DNA of 64,000 nucleotides from CANLBN01 sp050633525 (GCA_050633525.1 JBOEGR010000031.1:3890-67889), one strand, 5' to 3'. Shown: positions 42,455-52,539, counted from the stretch's first letter. Notes: generated by a model from the sequence alone, not told the origin. Numbers and translations: made by a program.

Positions 42455-44215
42455 TTAGCCCTGCAGAAGCTGTAGCACCTGTTGAGGTCGAGCATTAGCC
42501 TGAGCTAACATAGCTTGTGATGCTTGCTGTAATACCTGAGCACGGCTTAAAGCAGCTGACTCAGCGGCGAAATCGGCATCCATAATTCGTGAACGCGATG
42601 CTTCAGTATTCTCTACCACATTAGCTAAATTACTCATAGTAAATTCAAGCCTGTTGTTCACCGCACCTAAATCAGCTCGAATAGCATTAATCTCTTCAAG
42701 TGCTGCATCAAGAACATCTAAAGAGTCTTGAGCTCCAGCCGCGGTTGCAATATCAATACCTGCAATAGAATCACCTACTGAATTAGCATTATTTGTTTCT
42801 ATTAAACCTGTAGATGCTAATGTGGCAGTTGAGCCGGTAAAGTCTATTGATATTTCTGAACCATCCACCGAGTCTAAACTAATCGAAGTGTCAGTAGAGT
42901 CAGAAGTCGTTGCAACGACACCATGCTCTGCACTTTGTGCATTAATCATTGCCGCCAGAGCAATTGCTTGCTGAGAACCTGTACCACCAGCGGCCATGCC
43001 ACTAAGAGCCACATCGTTGATGACTAGATGACCTTCTGTAATAGCTGTACTCGTTGTTAAACTACCCGATATATCGCCATCAGAACGGACTTGGACACCT
43101 AAACCTTCAACAACAGTGTTGTAGACACCACTACCCGTTCCCCCTGTTGTTCCCGTGATAGCAATATCCACACTTTCGACAGATTCATCTGTAATCTCAA
43201 AAGCTAACTGTGCCCGATAAGGTGTAGAAGCTACGAGCCCCGTATTCGAGATGCTCGCAGTACCACCATAAGTTGCTTCAATTGAAGCCCCACCTTGCGA
43301 TTGTAATTCTAAGCGTCCATCATCGTTAATACTTGCCGTAATAACACCACCGGTTGTTTCAGCAATTCTATCGACGAGCTCATTCATACTACCCGTTTCA
43401 GAAATAACATATGACTGACTATTTGATTCACCATCGACTAGTGCTAGCGTCATTGTTGAGGTACCACGCAATACACCATCACCTGCGGCAGTTGCTGTTA
43501 CTTCAATAAAACTCGAAACTTCAACTCCACTAACTCGCTCATTCATAGCATTTACTAAATCGTTTAAATTTTCAACTGAGCTTAAGTCTCCTAGGCTTTG
43601 ACCATTGATGCTTGCAGTGCCACTACCCGCAACCGAAATTATGTCACCCAGCTGTGAAGCTGTCGTGTTCATCGGCACACCCACAACATCGGCGCTATTC
43701 CCTCCACCCAAAGAATCAGTATCCATTGCGGTAATACTCAAATCAATTGTATCACCAGACTCAGAACCTACTTGTAAGGTAACATCGCCCAAACTGCCAT
43801 CTAATAAGGGCTGGCCATTGAAAGTCGTACTTTCTGCTATACGATCTAATTCTGCTTTAAGTTGTTGCACCTCTGCATCTAAAGTTGAGCGATCAGCATC
43901 AGAATAGATTCCGTTAGCGGATTGAATGGCGAGTTCTCGCATACGCTGAATGATGTTAGTAGTCTCATCCAATGCACCTTCAGCAGTTTGAATCATCGAT
44001 ACACCGTCATTCGCATTTCGGATAGATTGATTCAGACCCATAATTTGCGATGTCATCCGGTTTGCAATGGCTAAACCGGCTGCATCATCAGCTGCATTAT
44101 TAACGCGTTTACCTGAAGAAAGACGCTCCATCGCCTGATCTAATTCCATTCCTGATTTAACCAATTGCCGTTGGGAGTTCAATGACGATACATTGGTATT
44201 AATTACTAGTGGCAT
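42455..44215 (-). CDS. fliC: Flagellin A (sigma-54-controlled copy)
   Basis: This 586-residue flagellin is colinear with its downstream paralogue. The N-terminus (NVSSLNSQRQL, ERLSSGKRVNNAADDAAG, GVSMIQTAEGALDE) and the C-terminus (AQVLQQASQAMLAQANARPQQVLQLL) are conserved, with a Thr/Ser/Gly-rich central domain. Differences are spread through the centre and include charge changes. A sigma-54 promoter lies 5' of it in place of the sigma-28 type seen for the other copy. This resembles Vibrio, where one flagellin is RpoN-dependent and the rest are FliA-dependent. An AGGAG Shine-Dalgarno sequence precedes the ATG. Confidence 0.96.
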   Translation of the reverse strand: MPLVINTNVSSLNSQRQLVKSGMELDQAMERLSSGKRVNNAADDAAGLAIANRMTSQIMGLNQSIRNANDGVSMIQTAEGALDETTNIIQRMRELAIQSANGIYSDADRSTLDAEVQQLKAELDRIAESTTFNGQPLLDGSLGDVTLQVGSESGDTIDLSITAMDTDSLGGGNSADVVGVPMNTTASQLGDIISVAGSGTASINGQSLGDLSSVENLNDLVNAMNERVSGVEVSSFIEVTATAAGDGVLRGTSTMTLALVDGESNSQSYVISETGSMNELVDRIAETTGGVITASINDDGRLELQSQGGASIEATYGGTASISNTGLVASTPYRAQLAFEITDESVESVDIAITGTTGGTGSGVYNTVVEGLGVQVRSDGDISGSLTTSTAITEGHLVINDVALSGMAAGGTGSQQAIALAAMINAQSAEHGVVATTSDSTDTSISLDSVDGSEISIDFTGSTATLASTGLIETNNANSVGDSIAGIDIATAAGAQDSLDVLDAALEEINAIRADLGAVNNRLEFTMSNLANVVENTEASRSRIMDADFAAESAALSRAQVLQQASQAMLAQANARPQQVLQLLQG

Positions 44216-44308
44216 AACAGTCTCCTATTAAGATGTATTACCAATTGAACCCAGTTGCACTAGGTTACTAATCAAAAAAATAAAAATAATTACTTCCACA
44301 CCTTCAAT

Positions 44309-44324
44309 AGCAACGCTTATGCCA
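44309..44324 (-). promoter_or_regulatory. Sigma-54 promoter of flagellin A
   Basis: The minus strand reads TGGCATAAGCGTTGCT, matching TGGCAxx-N4-TTGCW with GG-N10-GC spacing. The predicted start is near 44298, about 83 bases before the ATG. Confidence 0.85.
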
Positions 44325-44460
44325 GAAATGAAAAAACCAATAAAATCAACACTTAACTTTAAAAATGGTAGAAAAAGACCTACACTAAAGAACCTTAGCG
44401 GCAAGGGATACTGCAATTTGTTGCCGCTTAAAACTTCTACTATTATTTAGAGAAAATAAA

Positions 44461-44760
44461 ATGAGTGTTAGCTTCTCCCAATTGCTACCTGAAATCACTG
44501 CATGCTTAAATGAAATGAAAATTAACTGCAAAGAAGAGAAGTGGGAGGAATTTTATAAAAACGATGAAAAAAGACAAAAAATAATGAATCAATTGAAAGC
44601 AATAAAAACCACTTCACATAAAGACAATATAGACTCTATAAAAAACGTAGTAAAACTAAATGAGGAAGTTATAAATTTGGTTGAATCGAACAAAGAAAAT
44701 ATAGAGAAGGCATTATTAACAATCAAACGTAATAAAAAGAAAACATCATTTTATCAATAA
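44461..44760 (+). CDS. Small helical protein, possible second FliT-like chaperone
   Basis: This 99-residue, lysine- and asparagine-rich, all-helical protein is encoded on the plus strand between divergent flagellin A and convergent flgL. Size and pattern (EKWEEFYKNDEKRQKIMNQL, VVKLNEEVINLVESNKENIE) resemble FliT-type export chaperones, but similarity is too weak to be sure. It is AT-rich compared with its neighbours. TAAAGAAC-N10-AGGGATAC upstream could be a poor sigma-28 site. Its stop lies three bases from the flgL stop. Confidence 0.5.
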   Translation: MSVSFSQLLPEITACLNEMKINCKEEKWEEFYKNDEKRQKIMNQLKAIKTTSHKDNIDSIKNVVKLNEEVINLVESNKENIEKALLTIKRNKKKTSFYQ

Positions 44761-44763
44761 TCA

Positions 44764-46029
44764 TTAAAGTCGACTAAATAACGTTAACTCACTTATCCTT
44801 AAAAAACTAGCTTGAGAAGCCTGTAAAATAAGTGTTTGTTGAGACAAACGGCTTGCAGCTTCAGCATAATCGATATCACCGATATCAGATAAAATTTCTT
44901 TTGAAACCAGCTCTGTATCTAAGTGCAACTCTTTTGTACTTTCTAAGGTATTATTACGGGCACCAATTTTAGTGACCGTCTCAGAAATACTTTCCTGTGA
45001 AGAAGAAAGGTTGGTGATACTTGAAGCAACGACACTTTCTATTCTATCGATAGACTCCTGAGATCCATCATGTGCATTCATTGCGTCTCGCAAACGCATC
45101 AATGTTGTTAATACATCTTGCGTATCCGTAGAATCAACAAACAACTGATCTCCAGCTAGGCCTGCTCCGCTATCGGCAGAAGCAGGATTACCACTAATTC
45201 TAATACTAACGCCATTATAAATTAGCTCCTCACCTGCAGTATAAGGGTGGTTCGCTTCTATTATCTTTCCTGTCGACCGCTCTGTTACTGTAAAATTTTT
45301 CCCTGCCGGAACAATATCAGTATCTTCATTAAATTGAATAATTATATCTTCAGGATAAAAATCATCGTAGGCACTTTGGTCAACGACTTGACCTATTGAT
45401 ATTGAAACAGGTGGATTTGAGCGATTATTAGGGTTTGCTGAAGTAATCACGTTATTACTGCCGCTAGGAACATCAACAAAAAGTGACTTACCTGAATCAC
45501 TGACATCGATATTAGTATTATTATCAATTTTAATTTGCATTTGACCTTCATCTCCTGCAAAACGAAAACCATTCACACTATCGCCTGTAAAAGCTGGGGA
45601 ATCACTCTTAAAACCAGAAAAAATATAATCTCCATTTGAGTTACGAGTATTGACGATATTGAATAATTCATCTAAACGAGAGTCTACTTCAGATGCTAAA
45701 GCGGCATAATCTCCAGTTGATAGGCTTGCGGTATTACCTGCCTGAATGGCCAGCTCTTCAATACGTTGCAGTAAATTATTAGCGCTATCTAAGGTTGATT
45801 CTTCTAAAGATAAATTATTTTCTGCAATCACAATATTTTTATTGTATTGCTCTACTAGAGCTAAATTATTATTGAGTTGTTGAATACGCGTAGCAGCGAC
45901 GGGGTCATCTGCCGCACTCAATACGCGTTTTCCAGTTGATAGCTGTTCTTGTGTTTTATTAATAGCCTGATTTGCATCAGCCATGCTATTTCGTGCTAAA
46001 TTATAAATATGTAAAGTTGAAATTCTCAT
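44764..46029 (-). CDS. flgL: Hook-filament junction protein FlgL (HAP3)
   Basis: This 421-residue protein joins the hook to the filament. The flagellin-like N-terminus (MRISTLHIYNLARNSM, QLSTGKRVLSAADDPVAA) and C-terminus (YAEAASRLSQQTLILQASQASFLRISELTLF) pack as D0/D1 helices around a beta-rich middle. It follows flgK by 22 bases, completing flgFGHIJKL. Confidence 0.95.
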   Translation of the reverse strand: MRISTLHIYNLARNSMADANQAINKTQEQLSTGKRVLSAADDPVAATRIQQLNNNLALVEQYNKNIVIAENNLSLEESTLDSANNLLQRIEELAIQAGNTASLSTGDYAALASEVDSRLDELFNIVNTRNSNGDYIFSGFKSDSPAFTGDSVNGFRFAGDEGQMQIKIDNNTNIDVSDSGKSLFVDVPSGSNNVITSANPNNRSNPPVSISIGQVVDQSAYDDFYPEDIIIQFNEDTDIVPAGKNFTVTERSTGKIIEANHPYTAGEELIYNGVSIRISGNPASADSGAGLAGDQLFVDSTDTQDVLTTLMRLRDAMNAHDGSQESIDRIESVVASSITNLSSSQESISETVTKIGARNNTLESTKELHLDTELVSKEILSDIGDIDYAEAASRLSQQTLILQASQASFLRISELTLFSRL

Positions 46030-46051
46030 AGTAGTATCTCTACAATCATCT

Positions 46052-48784
46052 TTATAAGCTATTTAACAAACGGTCAAATAGTTCTCTTGCCGTATTAATC
46101 ACCTGTGCATTGGCAGAATATAGTTGTTCAAAGCGAATTAAATCTGCAGCCTCTTCATCTAAATTCACACCAGATACTGAATCACGTAAACTTATAGTTT
46201 GATTTAACACCTGCTCAGCTGCCTCACGATTAAGTTCAGCAGAACTCGTTTTGATTCCCACCTCTTCAAGCAAACGATTATAGCTATCGCCATAAGACTG
46301 TGTTGCGACACCCGCGCCTGAACCGGTAATCGTATTTTGTTGTTGTAACTCAACCAAGGCTAAACCGTTACGATTGTCTAGAGCCGCATCTTGGTTAAAA
46401 TCAAGCGTAAAGGTATCTCCCACATCAGGATTTCCTGTAATGTTAGCCTGAATACCTAAGTATGCAGTTGATGCGGCAATAGTACCAAAAATAGCGCTTG
46501 GGCTTGGTGTGGTTGTCATTGCGATATTGTCAGCAAGGTTAACATCGATACGCCCACCCACAAGAACTTCGGTTGGGTTACCAGCTCCTGCCCCCGTCAT
46601 AGTAACATCGGCATTAACACCATCATTGACCTCTATGACTTCCCCAACTGCAGCCTCTAACTCAATGGTCAAATCATCACCTTGCGTTGAGTGAAGTTGG
46701 ACATAATATTCTGATGTAACTGAGTCATAAGCACTCACAGCATAAATACCTTGAGCACTTAAGTTAGCATTCTCATTAATTTGCTCTGCGAGATAATCAT
46801 TAAAATCTTCACCGCTATTAATTGCTGGATCTGGCACTGTAGAAGCAAGAGCACCCGCATCATACTCAACAAGATCTTCGCCATTCGCTGTAATTTGCAA
46901 GGGCACACTTAAAGAAACAGCAAAATCGCGCAATTCAAGATAGTTAAATGCGGTTGCACTCACACCATCAACATTATCTAGCAGGCCAGCAGTTGTACGC
47001 GCACTGTCATTTAAAGTGGAAAAAACATTTTGAGATGAGACAGCACCGGTATCTGGGTCTGTTGTCGTTAGGGTAAACGTCTCGGCAGGATATCCATTGA
47101 CTCCAGCACCCACGGCCACCTCTGTACTGCCTGCGGGCAAACCTAAATTTGCGCCATTGCTGACTACAGTTGTTAATCCACGATCACTTGAAAACAAGCT
47201 GTTTTCTATACCCGGAACGTAAACTTGATTTCGAATAGGCGGATCAAGTTGTACTGGATTACCTGGATCAGAATTGTCTAAGATATCGTAGCTTGTTGAG
47301 GTAGTAAAACGAACCACTAGTGGAGGTGACATTTGTCCAGTCTGAGCAAATAAAGGTAATGCAACTCCAGCTGAATCAGTTAAACTTAAAACGCTACCAG
47401 CAGAAATAGTAGCCGAACCTAGATTACCTAAATTAGTATCAGTTAATAAAGGGCTCCCTAGCGCAATATCCGCAGGATTTAAGGGCGTACTAGAAAAATC
47501 GCGCGCACCGACACGAGTGGGTTGAATTAAAAATTCATCTCCATTAGAAAATGTTCCTGAAGTAATATCAAAGGAAAGGCCCTCGAATTCAATACTAGCG
47601 GGAAATGCACCTGGTAAAATACCTGCAGCGACTTCAGTATTATCATCTAGGCGAGTCACCGTATAATTATTCGTACTATTGACTGACAAGCGATAGTCGC
47701 TATTACTTAACTGCGTTATATCGGTGATAGATAAACTCACTATTTGATCAGAGGTTTGATTCTGATTACTAACTAACACTCTATCAAACGCGCTACTTTC
47801 GTGGTTTATATCTCTAAAAAAGTTCTCACCAAAATTATTATTTAAAGTAATCCCTCTCTGATGTATTTCATTAAAGCCATCTGCAATCACTAAGCCTATA
47901 CGTCCAAGATCATTTAAGGCAGGACTTATAACGTTATTCTTAATATCAAGTAAACCTCCGATTTCACCTCCAGATAAAGAGTCCGTAATAGGTGACCTCA
48001 CACCGTCTAAATAAATTTCTGGCTCAAGCGGATTAAATTCGTTCGCATTTAAAATGAGGTTTGTTGCAGTAGCACCCGTAATCAATGGAAGACCGTTGCC
48101 TATGGATACGTTGACTTGATTATCTTGCTCCACTACTTGTATTGATGTTAATTCAGATAACTTACGTAATGCCTCATCACGCTGATCAAGTAAATCATTA
48201 GGAATGCTACCGGAATTGCCGATGCTATCGGAAATAGAGCGATTTAAACGGGCAACGGTGTCAGTTAATGTATTCATTGTATTAACTGCTGTTTCTAAAC
48301 CTTCATTAGCGCTATCTTCAACATTGCTAATTCGTGTATATAAAGTATTAAAACGATTAGCTAAATTTTCTGACTCACTAATTAAAAGCTGTCTAGATGC
48401 TGTTGATGTTGGGTCATCACTCACATTTTGCAAAGCAGAAAAAAATGAATTTAAGCCCTCTGTTAAACCTGTTGATGTATTTGCTAATATATCGTTGACC
48501 TGTAGTATATGTTCACTATAAGCATTCATCTCCATACTCAAAGAAGTATCTTGACGAACTTGGTTAGTGACAAAATCATTCACCATTCGCTCTACACGTG
48601 CGGTGTACGAACCGTTGCCAAGATAACCTATACCACTTGAGGTCCCACCTAAAGAATTAATTTCTGTTTTTTGGCGGCTATAGCCTTCCGTATTGGCATT
48701 AGCAATATTATGGCCGGTAGTACGTATCGCGTTTTGACTCGCACGCAACCCACTGATACTTACACCTAATACATCGCTGCCCAT
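46052..48784 (-). CDS. flgK: Hook-associated protein FlgK (HAP1), enlarged
   Basis: The protein has 910 residues, against roughly 550-680 in most gammaproteobacteria. The N-terminal rod/hook motif (SISGLRASQNAIRTTGHNIANANTEGYSRQK) and the C-terminal helix (DEEAADLIRFEQLYSANAQVINTARELFDRLL) are conserved. The extra length lies in the centre (about residues 340-800), which is Asp/Asn/Thr-rich and beta-like. It has phrases such as VGDTFTLDF and GDEFLIQPT, suggesting inserted hook-type domains. It parallels the enlargement of FliD and the flagellins. Confidence 0.94.
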   Translation of the reverse strand: MGSDVLGVSISGLRASQNAIRTTGHNIANANTEGYSRQKTEINSLGGTSSGIGYLGNGSYTARVERMVNDFVTNQVRQDTSLSMEMNAYSEHILQVNDILANTSTGLTEGLNSFFSALQNVSDDPTSTASRQLLISESENLANRFNTLYTRISNVEDSANEGLETAVNTMNTLTDTVARLNRSISDSIGNSGSIPNDLLDQRDEALRKLSELTSIQVVEQDNQVNVSIGNGLPLITGATATNLILNANEFNPLEPEIYLDGVRSPITDSLSGGEIGGLLDIKNNVISPALNDLGRIGLVIADGFNEIHQRGITLNNNFGENFFRDINHESSAFDRVLVSNQNQTSDQIVSLSITDITQLSNSDYRLSVNSTNNYTVTRLDDNTEVAAGILPGAFPASIEFEGLSFDITSGTFSNGDEFLIQPTRVGARDFSSTPLNPADIALGSPLLTDTNLGNLGSATISAGSVLSLTDSAGVALPLFAQTGQMSPPLVVRFTTSTSYDILDNSDPGNPVQLDPPIRNQVYVPGIENSLFSSDRGLTTVVSNGANLGLPAGSTEVAVGAGVNGYPAETFTLTTTDPDTGAVSSQNVFSTLNDSARTTAGLLDNVDGVSATAFNYLELRDFAVSLSVPLQITANGEDLVEYDAGALASTVPDPAINSGEDFNDYLAEQINENANLSAQGIYAVSAYDSVTSEYYVQLHSTQGDDLTIELEAAVGEVIEVNDGVNADVTMTGAGAGNPTEVLVGGRIDVNLADNIAMTTTPSPSAIFGTIAASTAYLGIQANITGNPDVGDTFTLDFNQDAALDNRNGLALVELQQQNTITGSGAGVATQSYGDSYNRLLEEVGIKTSSAELNREAAEQVLNQTISLRDSVSGVNLDEEAADLIRFEQLYSANAQVINTARELFDRLLNSL

Positions 48785-48839
48785 ATGATTACTCTACACA
48801 ATCAGTTTGAAATAAAAAATTACCATTTAATAATCATTT

Positions 48840-49781
48840 TCATTGAAAATAATTATCCAAAATACTCACTATTTTTTCTGCATAACGTGGATCAGTCGCA
48901 TAACCAGCGGCTTGCAACTCTTTAATAAATGTCTCACTATCATCAACTGATTTCAATGCTTGCTGATATCGTGGCTGGGTTAAGAATTCTTTATAATCTT
49001 TAAACGATTCTGCTATAGAGTCATAACGCCTAAAATTAGCTGACTCTTTTTCTGCCACACCGTCCTTGTATTCTAATGTCGAAACATTAACATGATGACC
49101 TTCCCAGCGACTATCTGCTTTAATATTAAACAGGTTGAATGAGTGATTACCATAACGATCCCGAATGGTGTGCTCTCCCCACCCCGTTTCTAATGCTGCC
49201 TGAGCAATTAATGCCTTGTAATCAACACCCATATCTTGTGCTACTTTTTTTGCATAAGGTGTGAGTGCTTCAATAAATTCTTTGGGACTACCAATACTAT
49301 CTAACGCTCGTGTGTCCTTATCACGTTGTTGATAGAAATTAGTTAAATCGCCAGAAGAATAATCACGATAAGGGTTGTTACTGATAGTACGATCAGGGAC
49401 GTTATTGCCTTCTGCGTTATCTATTTTTTTATCCGTAGTACTATCTGGAGCATAAGTTCCTTTAAGTTGCCTAAAGAGAACTTCCGCTAAGCCTAACTTC
49501 CCCCCTTCCGATAAAGATAAGCTCATTTGTTGATCTAACATATCTTTATGAAAATTAACCTCAAAACTATTTAGAGGATTATCCTTAGCAAACACATCAT
49601 TAGCCGAACGCATACTTTTCAACATCATTTGCATAAACATTGATTCAAATTGCTCTGCAATTTTTCTTAATGCCGCATCTTGATTATCATGACCCAATTG
49701 ACGAATATTATTAAGCTGATTTAGATCAGTATAAGATTGCTGAGTCTGTAGACGTGTCATATCGTTAGTTAAGTTATTCAT
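48840..49781 (-). CDS. flgJ: Peptidoglycan hydrolase and rod-cap protein FlgJ
   Basis: This 313-residue bifunctional protein has an N-terminal rod-scaffold domain (about 30-100: KIAEQFESMFMQMMLKSMRSAND, KDMLDQQMSLSLSEG). The C-terminal glucosaminidase-type muramidase domain (about 160-310) has IAQAALETGWGEH, which carries the catalytic Glu, and SFNLFNIKAD. It locally opens the cell wall during rod growth. The two-domain form is typical of beta- and gammaproteobacteria. Confidence 0.95.
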   Translation of the reverse strand: MNNLTNDMTRLQTQQSYTDLNQLNNIRQLGHDNQDAALRKIAEQFESMFMQMMLKSMRSANDVFAKDNPLNSFEVNFHKDMLDQQMSLSLSEGGKLGLAEVLFRQLKGTYAPDSTTDKKIDNAEGNNVPDRTISNNPYRDYSSGDLTNFYQQRDKDTRALDSIGSPKEFIEALTPYAKKVAQDMGVDYKALIAQAALETGWGEHTIRDRYGNHSFNLFNIKADSRWEGHHVNVSTLEYKDGVAEKESANFRRYDSIAESFKDYKEFLTQPRYQQALKSVDDSETFIKELQAAGYATDPRYAEKIVSILDNYFQ

Positions 49782-49791
49782 TTTTGGCTCA

Positions 49792-50901
49792 CTAAATTAC
49801 CACTAACTCAGCTTTAAGGGCGCCCGCTTGCTTTAGCGCCTCTAAAATTGCCATTAAATCGCCCGGTGCTGCACCTACATCATTCACTGCTCGCACTAAT
49901 TCATCCAGAGTGGGGCCTGGTGAAAAACGAAACATAGGATTAATTTGCTGTTCTGCAGTGACATTGCTACTCGGCAAGACGACGGTTGCACCACTGGCTA
50001 AGGTATCAGGCTGGCTAACTTCGACATCCTCCGCAACCGTTACCGTTAAACTACCATGAGTAACAGCGACAGGAGATACACGGACATGATTGCCCACAAC
50101 GATCGTACCCGTACGAGAATTAATCACCACTCTAGCTGCCTCCTCGCCCGGCTTTACTTCTAAATTTTCAAGCAATGATATAAAATCGACTCGTTGTGAA
50201 GGATTGCGTGGCCCATTAACTTCTATCGACATTGCATCCGTTGCTCTCGCAACATTCGGCCCCAACAAATCATTAATGCTGTCGGCAATACGTTTAGCAC
50301 TCGTAAAGTCAGCCCGATGTAAATTAAAAACAATAGGCTGATTAGATGCGAAGCGATTCGGAATTGAACGTTCAACAGATGCCCCGTTGGGAACCCGTCC
50401 AACACTGGGTATATTGATAGTTAAACGAGAACCATCAGCACCATCAACACCTAAGCCACCAACCACCAAATTACCCTGTGCTAAAGCATAAATATTGCCA
50501 TCAGCTCCTTTTAGGGGAGTCATCAACAAGGTGCCTCCACGTAAGCTTTTCGCATTACCAATAGACGATACGGTGATATCCAGTTGTTGACCTGGTTTCG
50601 CAAACGGTGGCAACTCAGAATGTACCGCAACAGCCGCAACGTTTTTTAGCTGTAAACGAGCGCCTTCCGGAATCGCAATACCAAATTGTTTAATCATATT
50701 AATAAACGATTCAGTCGTGAAAGGCGTTTGGTTAGTTTGGTCACCAGAACCATCTAAACCAACTACAAGTCCATAGCCTACTAGAGGGTTACTGCGCACC
50801 CCCGCTATACTGGTAATATCTTTTATACGTTCAGCATGAATCGCTGTTGACAATAAGCATCCTAAAAAGATAAATGAGCTATACGATAAAATGTTTTTCA
50901 T
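49792..50901 (-). CDS. flgI: Flagellar P-ring protein FlgI
   Basis: This 369-residue periplasmic protein has a signal peptide of about 23 residues (cleavage after IHA) followed by ERIKDITSIAGVRSNPLVGYGLVVGLDGSGD, the FlgI hallmark. The C-terminus (RFSPGPTLDELVRAVNDVGAAPGDLMAILEALKQAGAL) is also conserved. It forms the ring in the peptidoglycan layer around the rod. Confidence 0.96.
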   Translation of the reverse strand: MKNILSYSSFIFLGCLLSTAIHAERIKDITSIAGVRSNPLVGYGLVVGLDGSGDQTNQTPFTTESFINMIKQFGIAIPEGARLQLKNVAAVAVHSELPPFAKPGQQLDITVSSIGNAKSLRGGTLLMTPLKGADGNIYALAQGNLVVGGLGVDGADGSRLTINIPSVGRVPNGASVERSIPNRFASNQPIVFNLHRADFTSAKRIADSINDLLGPNVARATDAMSIEVNGPRNPSQRVDFISLLENLEVKPGEEAARVVINSRTGTIVVGNHVRVSPVAVTHGSLTVTVAEDVEVSQPDTLASGATVVLPSSNVTAEQQINPMFRFSPGPTLDELVRAVNDVGAAPGDLMAILEALKQAGALKAELVVI

Positions 50902-50938
50902 CTCGGTTCCCTATTGTTTTTCGATAAACACATGATAT

Positions 50939-51661
50939 CTAAAACGGCCAAAAGGGACTGTTAAAGAACTTACTTAACCAACCCATCTCTTGAGAACTGG
51001 CTAATTCGCCTGTACCACTATAAGAAATTCTTGCATTGGCTAGTTTGGTCGATGCCACTTCGTTACTTAGCGTGACATCAGCGGGACGCAACATACCACT
51101 AATACGAATATATTCATCACCGCGGTTTAAGGTCATCCATTTTTCACCTTTAACTAATAGATTCCCGTTAGGCATAACATCGGTAATGGTGACACTGATA
51201 TTACCTTGCAAACTATTGCTTTGATCGGCACTAGCATCACCTGCAAAATTTCTATCTTGTGCTGCATTGGTAGGCAATGTTACTTCACCAAAAATGGGTA
51301 ACTTTTTGGTGAGATCTTTACCCAAAATAGTTCCCAAGCCATTTTCTAGAAGTGAAACTTCACTTTCCTTATCAACAGCAACGGCACTTGATTTTGAGGA
51401 AACTGTTCGTTCATTTAAAACAATCGTAATAATATCCCCTATACGATGATTGTTTGTGTTTCCAAACAAAGACATCCCATAGTTTGCAACGAACAAACTA
51501 CCTTCTTCTGGTTTAGGTCTTTGAGGTGTTGGAGCAATAACTGGCGCAAAATTAGGATCATCGGGTTCGATAGGCATTAAACTTTCACATGCTGATAAAA
51601 AAATCACCGCAAATAAAATGAGTAGTGCTCGGTTTATTTTAAAAAAGGTTAATTTATTCAT
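50939..51661 (-). CDS. flgH: Flagellar L-ring lipoprotein FlgH
   Basis: This protein of about 240 residues has a lipoprotein signal peptide whose lipobox is LSAC (cysteine at about residue 25). FVANYGMSLFGNTNNHRIGDIITIVLNE and the C-terminal ISYSGTGELASSQEMGWLSKFFNSPFWPF are family hallmarks. It forms the outer-membrane ring. The ATG at 51661 has a TAAGG Shine-Dalgarno sequence; the frame is open 21 codons further but overlaps flgG. Confidence 0.95.
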   Translation of the reverse strand: MNKLTFFKINRALLILFAVIFLSACESLMPIEPDDPNFAPVIAPTPQRPKPEEGSLFVANYGMSLFGNTNNHRIGDIITIVLNERTVSSKSSAVAVDKESEVSLLENGLGTILGKDLTKKLPIFGEVTLPTNAAQDRNFAGDASADQSNSLQGNISVTITDVMPNGNLLVKGEKWMTLNRGDEYIRISGMLRPADVTLSNEVASTKLANARISYSGTGELASSQEMGWLSKFFNSPFWPF

Positions 51662-51674
51662 CGCCTTATAGCAC

Positions 51675-52460
51675 CTATAAATTCTGAGAAATAAACTGAA
51701 GCATCTGATCTGCTGTGGAAACAACTTTTGAATTCATTTCATAAGCTCTCTGTGTGGTAATCATATTCACCATCTCTTCAACAATATCGACATTAGAAGT
51801 TTCCAAAGAACCTTGAATAATACTACCTAAACCATTCAATCCTGGAGTACCTGTTTGAGGGTCGCCACTGGATGCAGTTTGAACAAATAAATTCCCTCCC
51901 AGTGATTGCAAACCAGCTGGGTTTACAAAATCTGTTAACTGAATATCACCTAACTGTTGCGGATCAGCAATACCCGTAATTGAGGCGCTCACAATGCCGT
52001 CAGAGCTAATGGTAATATTGCTCACATTTTCTGGAACGGTGATATTTGGTTGCAGTAAATAACCACTAGCATTCACTATGTCTCCGTTATTATTCAGGTG
52101 AAACTCGCCATTACGCGTGTAGGCAGTTTCACCATTAGGCAATTGTATTTGAAAAAAGCCTCTATTATTAATGGCCATATCAAGGCCTTGCTCTGTTACC
52201 TGTAAATTACCACCTGAAAATTGCTTTTGAGTGCCCACCACACGAACGCCTGTACCTATCTGTAGGCCCGAGGGTAACTGAGTGTCTTGTGAAGATTGAC
52301 CACCAGGTTGTCGTTGTATTTGATAAAGTAAATCTTCAAAATTAACATGGTCACGCTTAAAGCCAACAGTTGCAGCATTAGCCAAATTATTTGAAATAGT
52401 TGATAGCTTTACATCTTGTGCTGCTAAACCGGTTTTACTTATATAAAGTGCTGCGTGCAT
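51675..52460 (-). CDS. flgG: Distal rod protein FlgG
   Basis: This 261-residue rod protein has the N-terminal rod motif (LAAQDVKLSTISNNLANAATVGFKRD), the DLLYQIQRQPG loop typical of FlgG, and the C-terminal ETSNVDIVEEMVNMITTQRAYEMNSKV. It builds the distal rod through the P- and L-rings. It lies between flgF and flgH in the usual order. Confidence 0.96.
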   Translation of the reverse strand: MHAALYISKTGLAAQDVKLSTISNNLANAATVGFKRDHVNFEDLLYQIQRQPGGQSSQDTQLPSGLQIGTGVRVVGTQKQFSGGNLQVTEQGLDMAINNRGFFQIQLPNGETAYTRNGEFHLNNNGDIVNASGYLLQPNITVPENVSNITISSDGIVSASITGIADPQQLGDIQLTDFVNPAGLQSLGGNLFVQTASSGDPQTGTPGLNGLGSIIQGSLETSNVDIVEEMVNMITTQRAYEMNSKVVSTADQMLQFISQNL

Positions 52461-52539
52461 AATAATTCTCTTTTCGTTTATCTCTTTTAATTCAATTTAT
52501 TACTGCCAAGTGATATCACTTTAATTTTCATCATATACC

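Noticed and set aside
44384..44414. Sigma-28 promoter for the small gene at 44461
   Set aside because: The spacer is ten instead of eleven bases and the -10 keeps only GATA, so it is too weak to list as a site.
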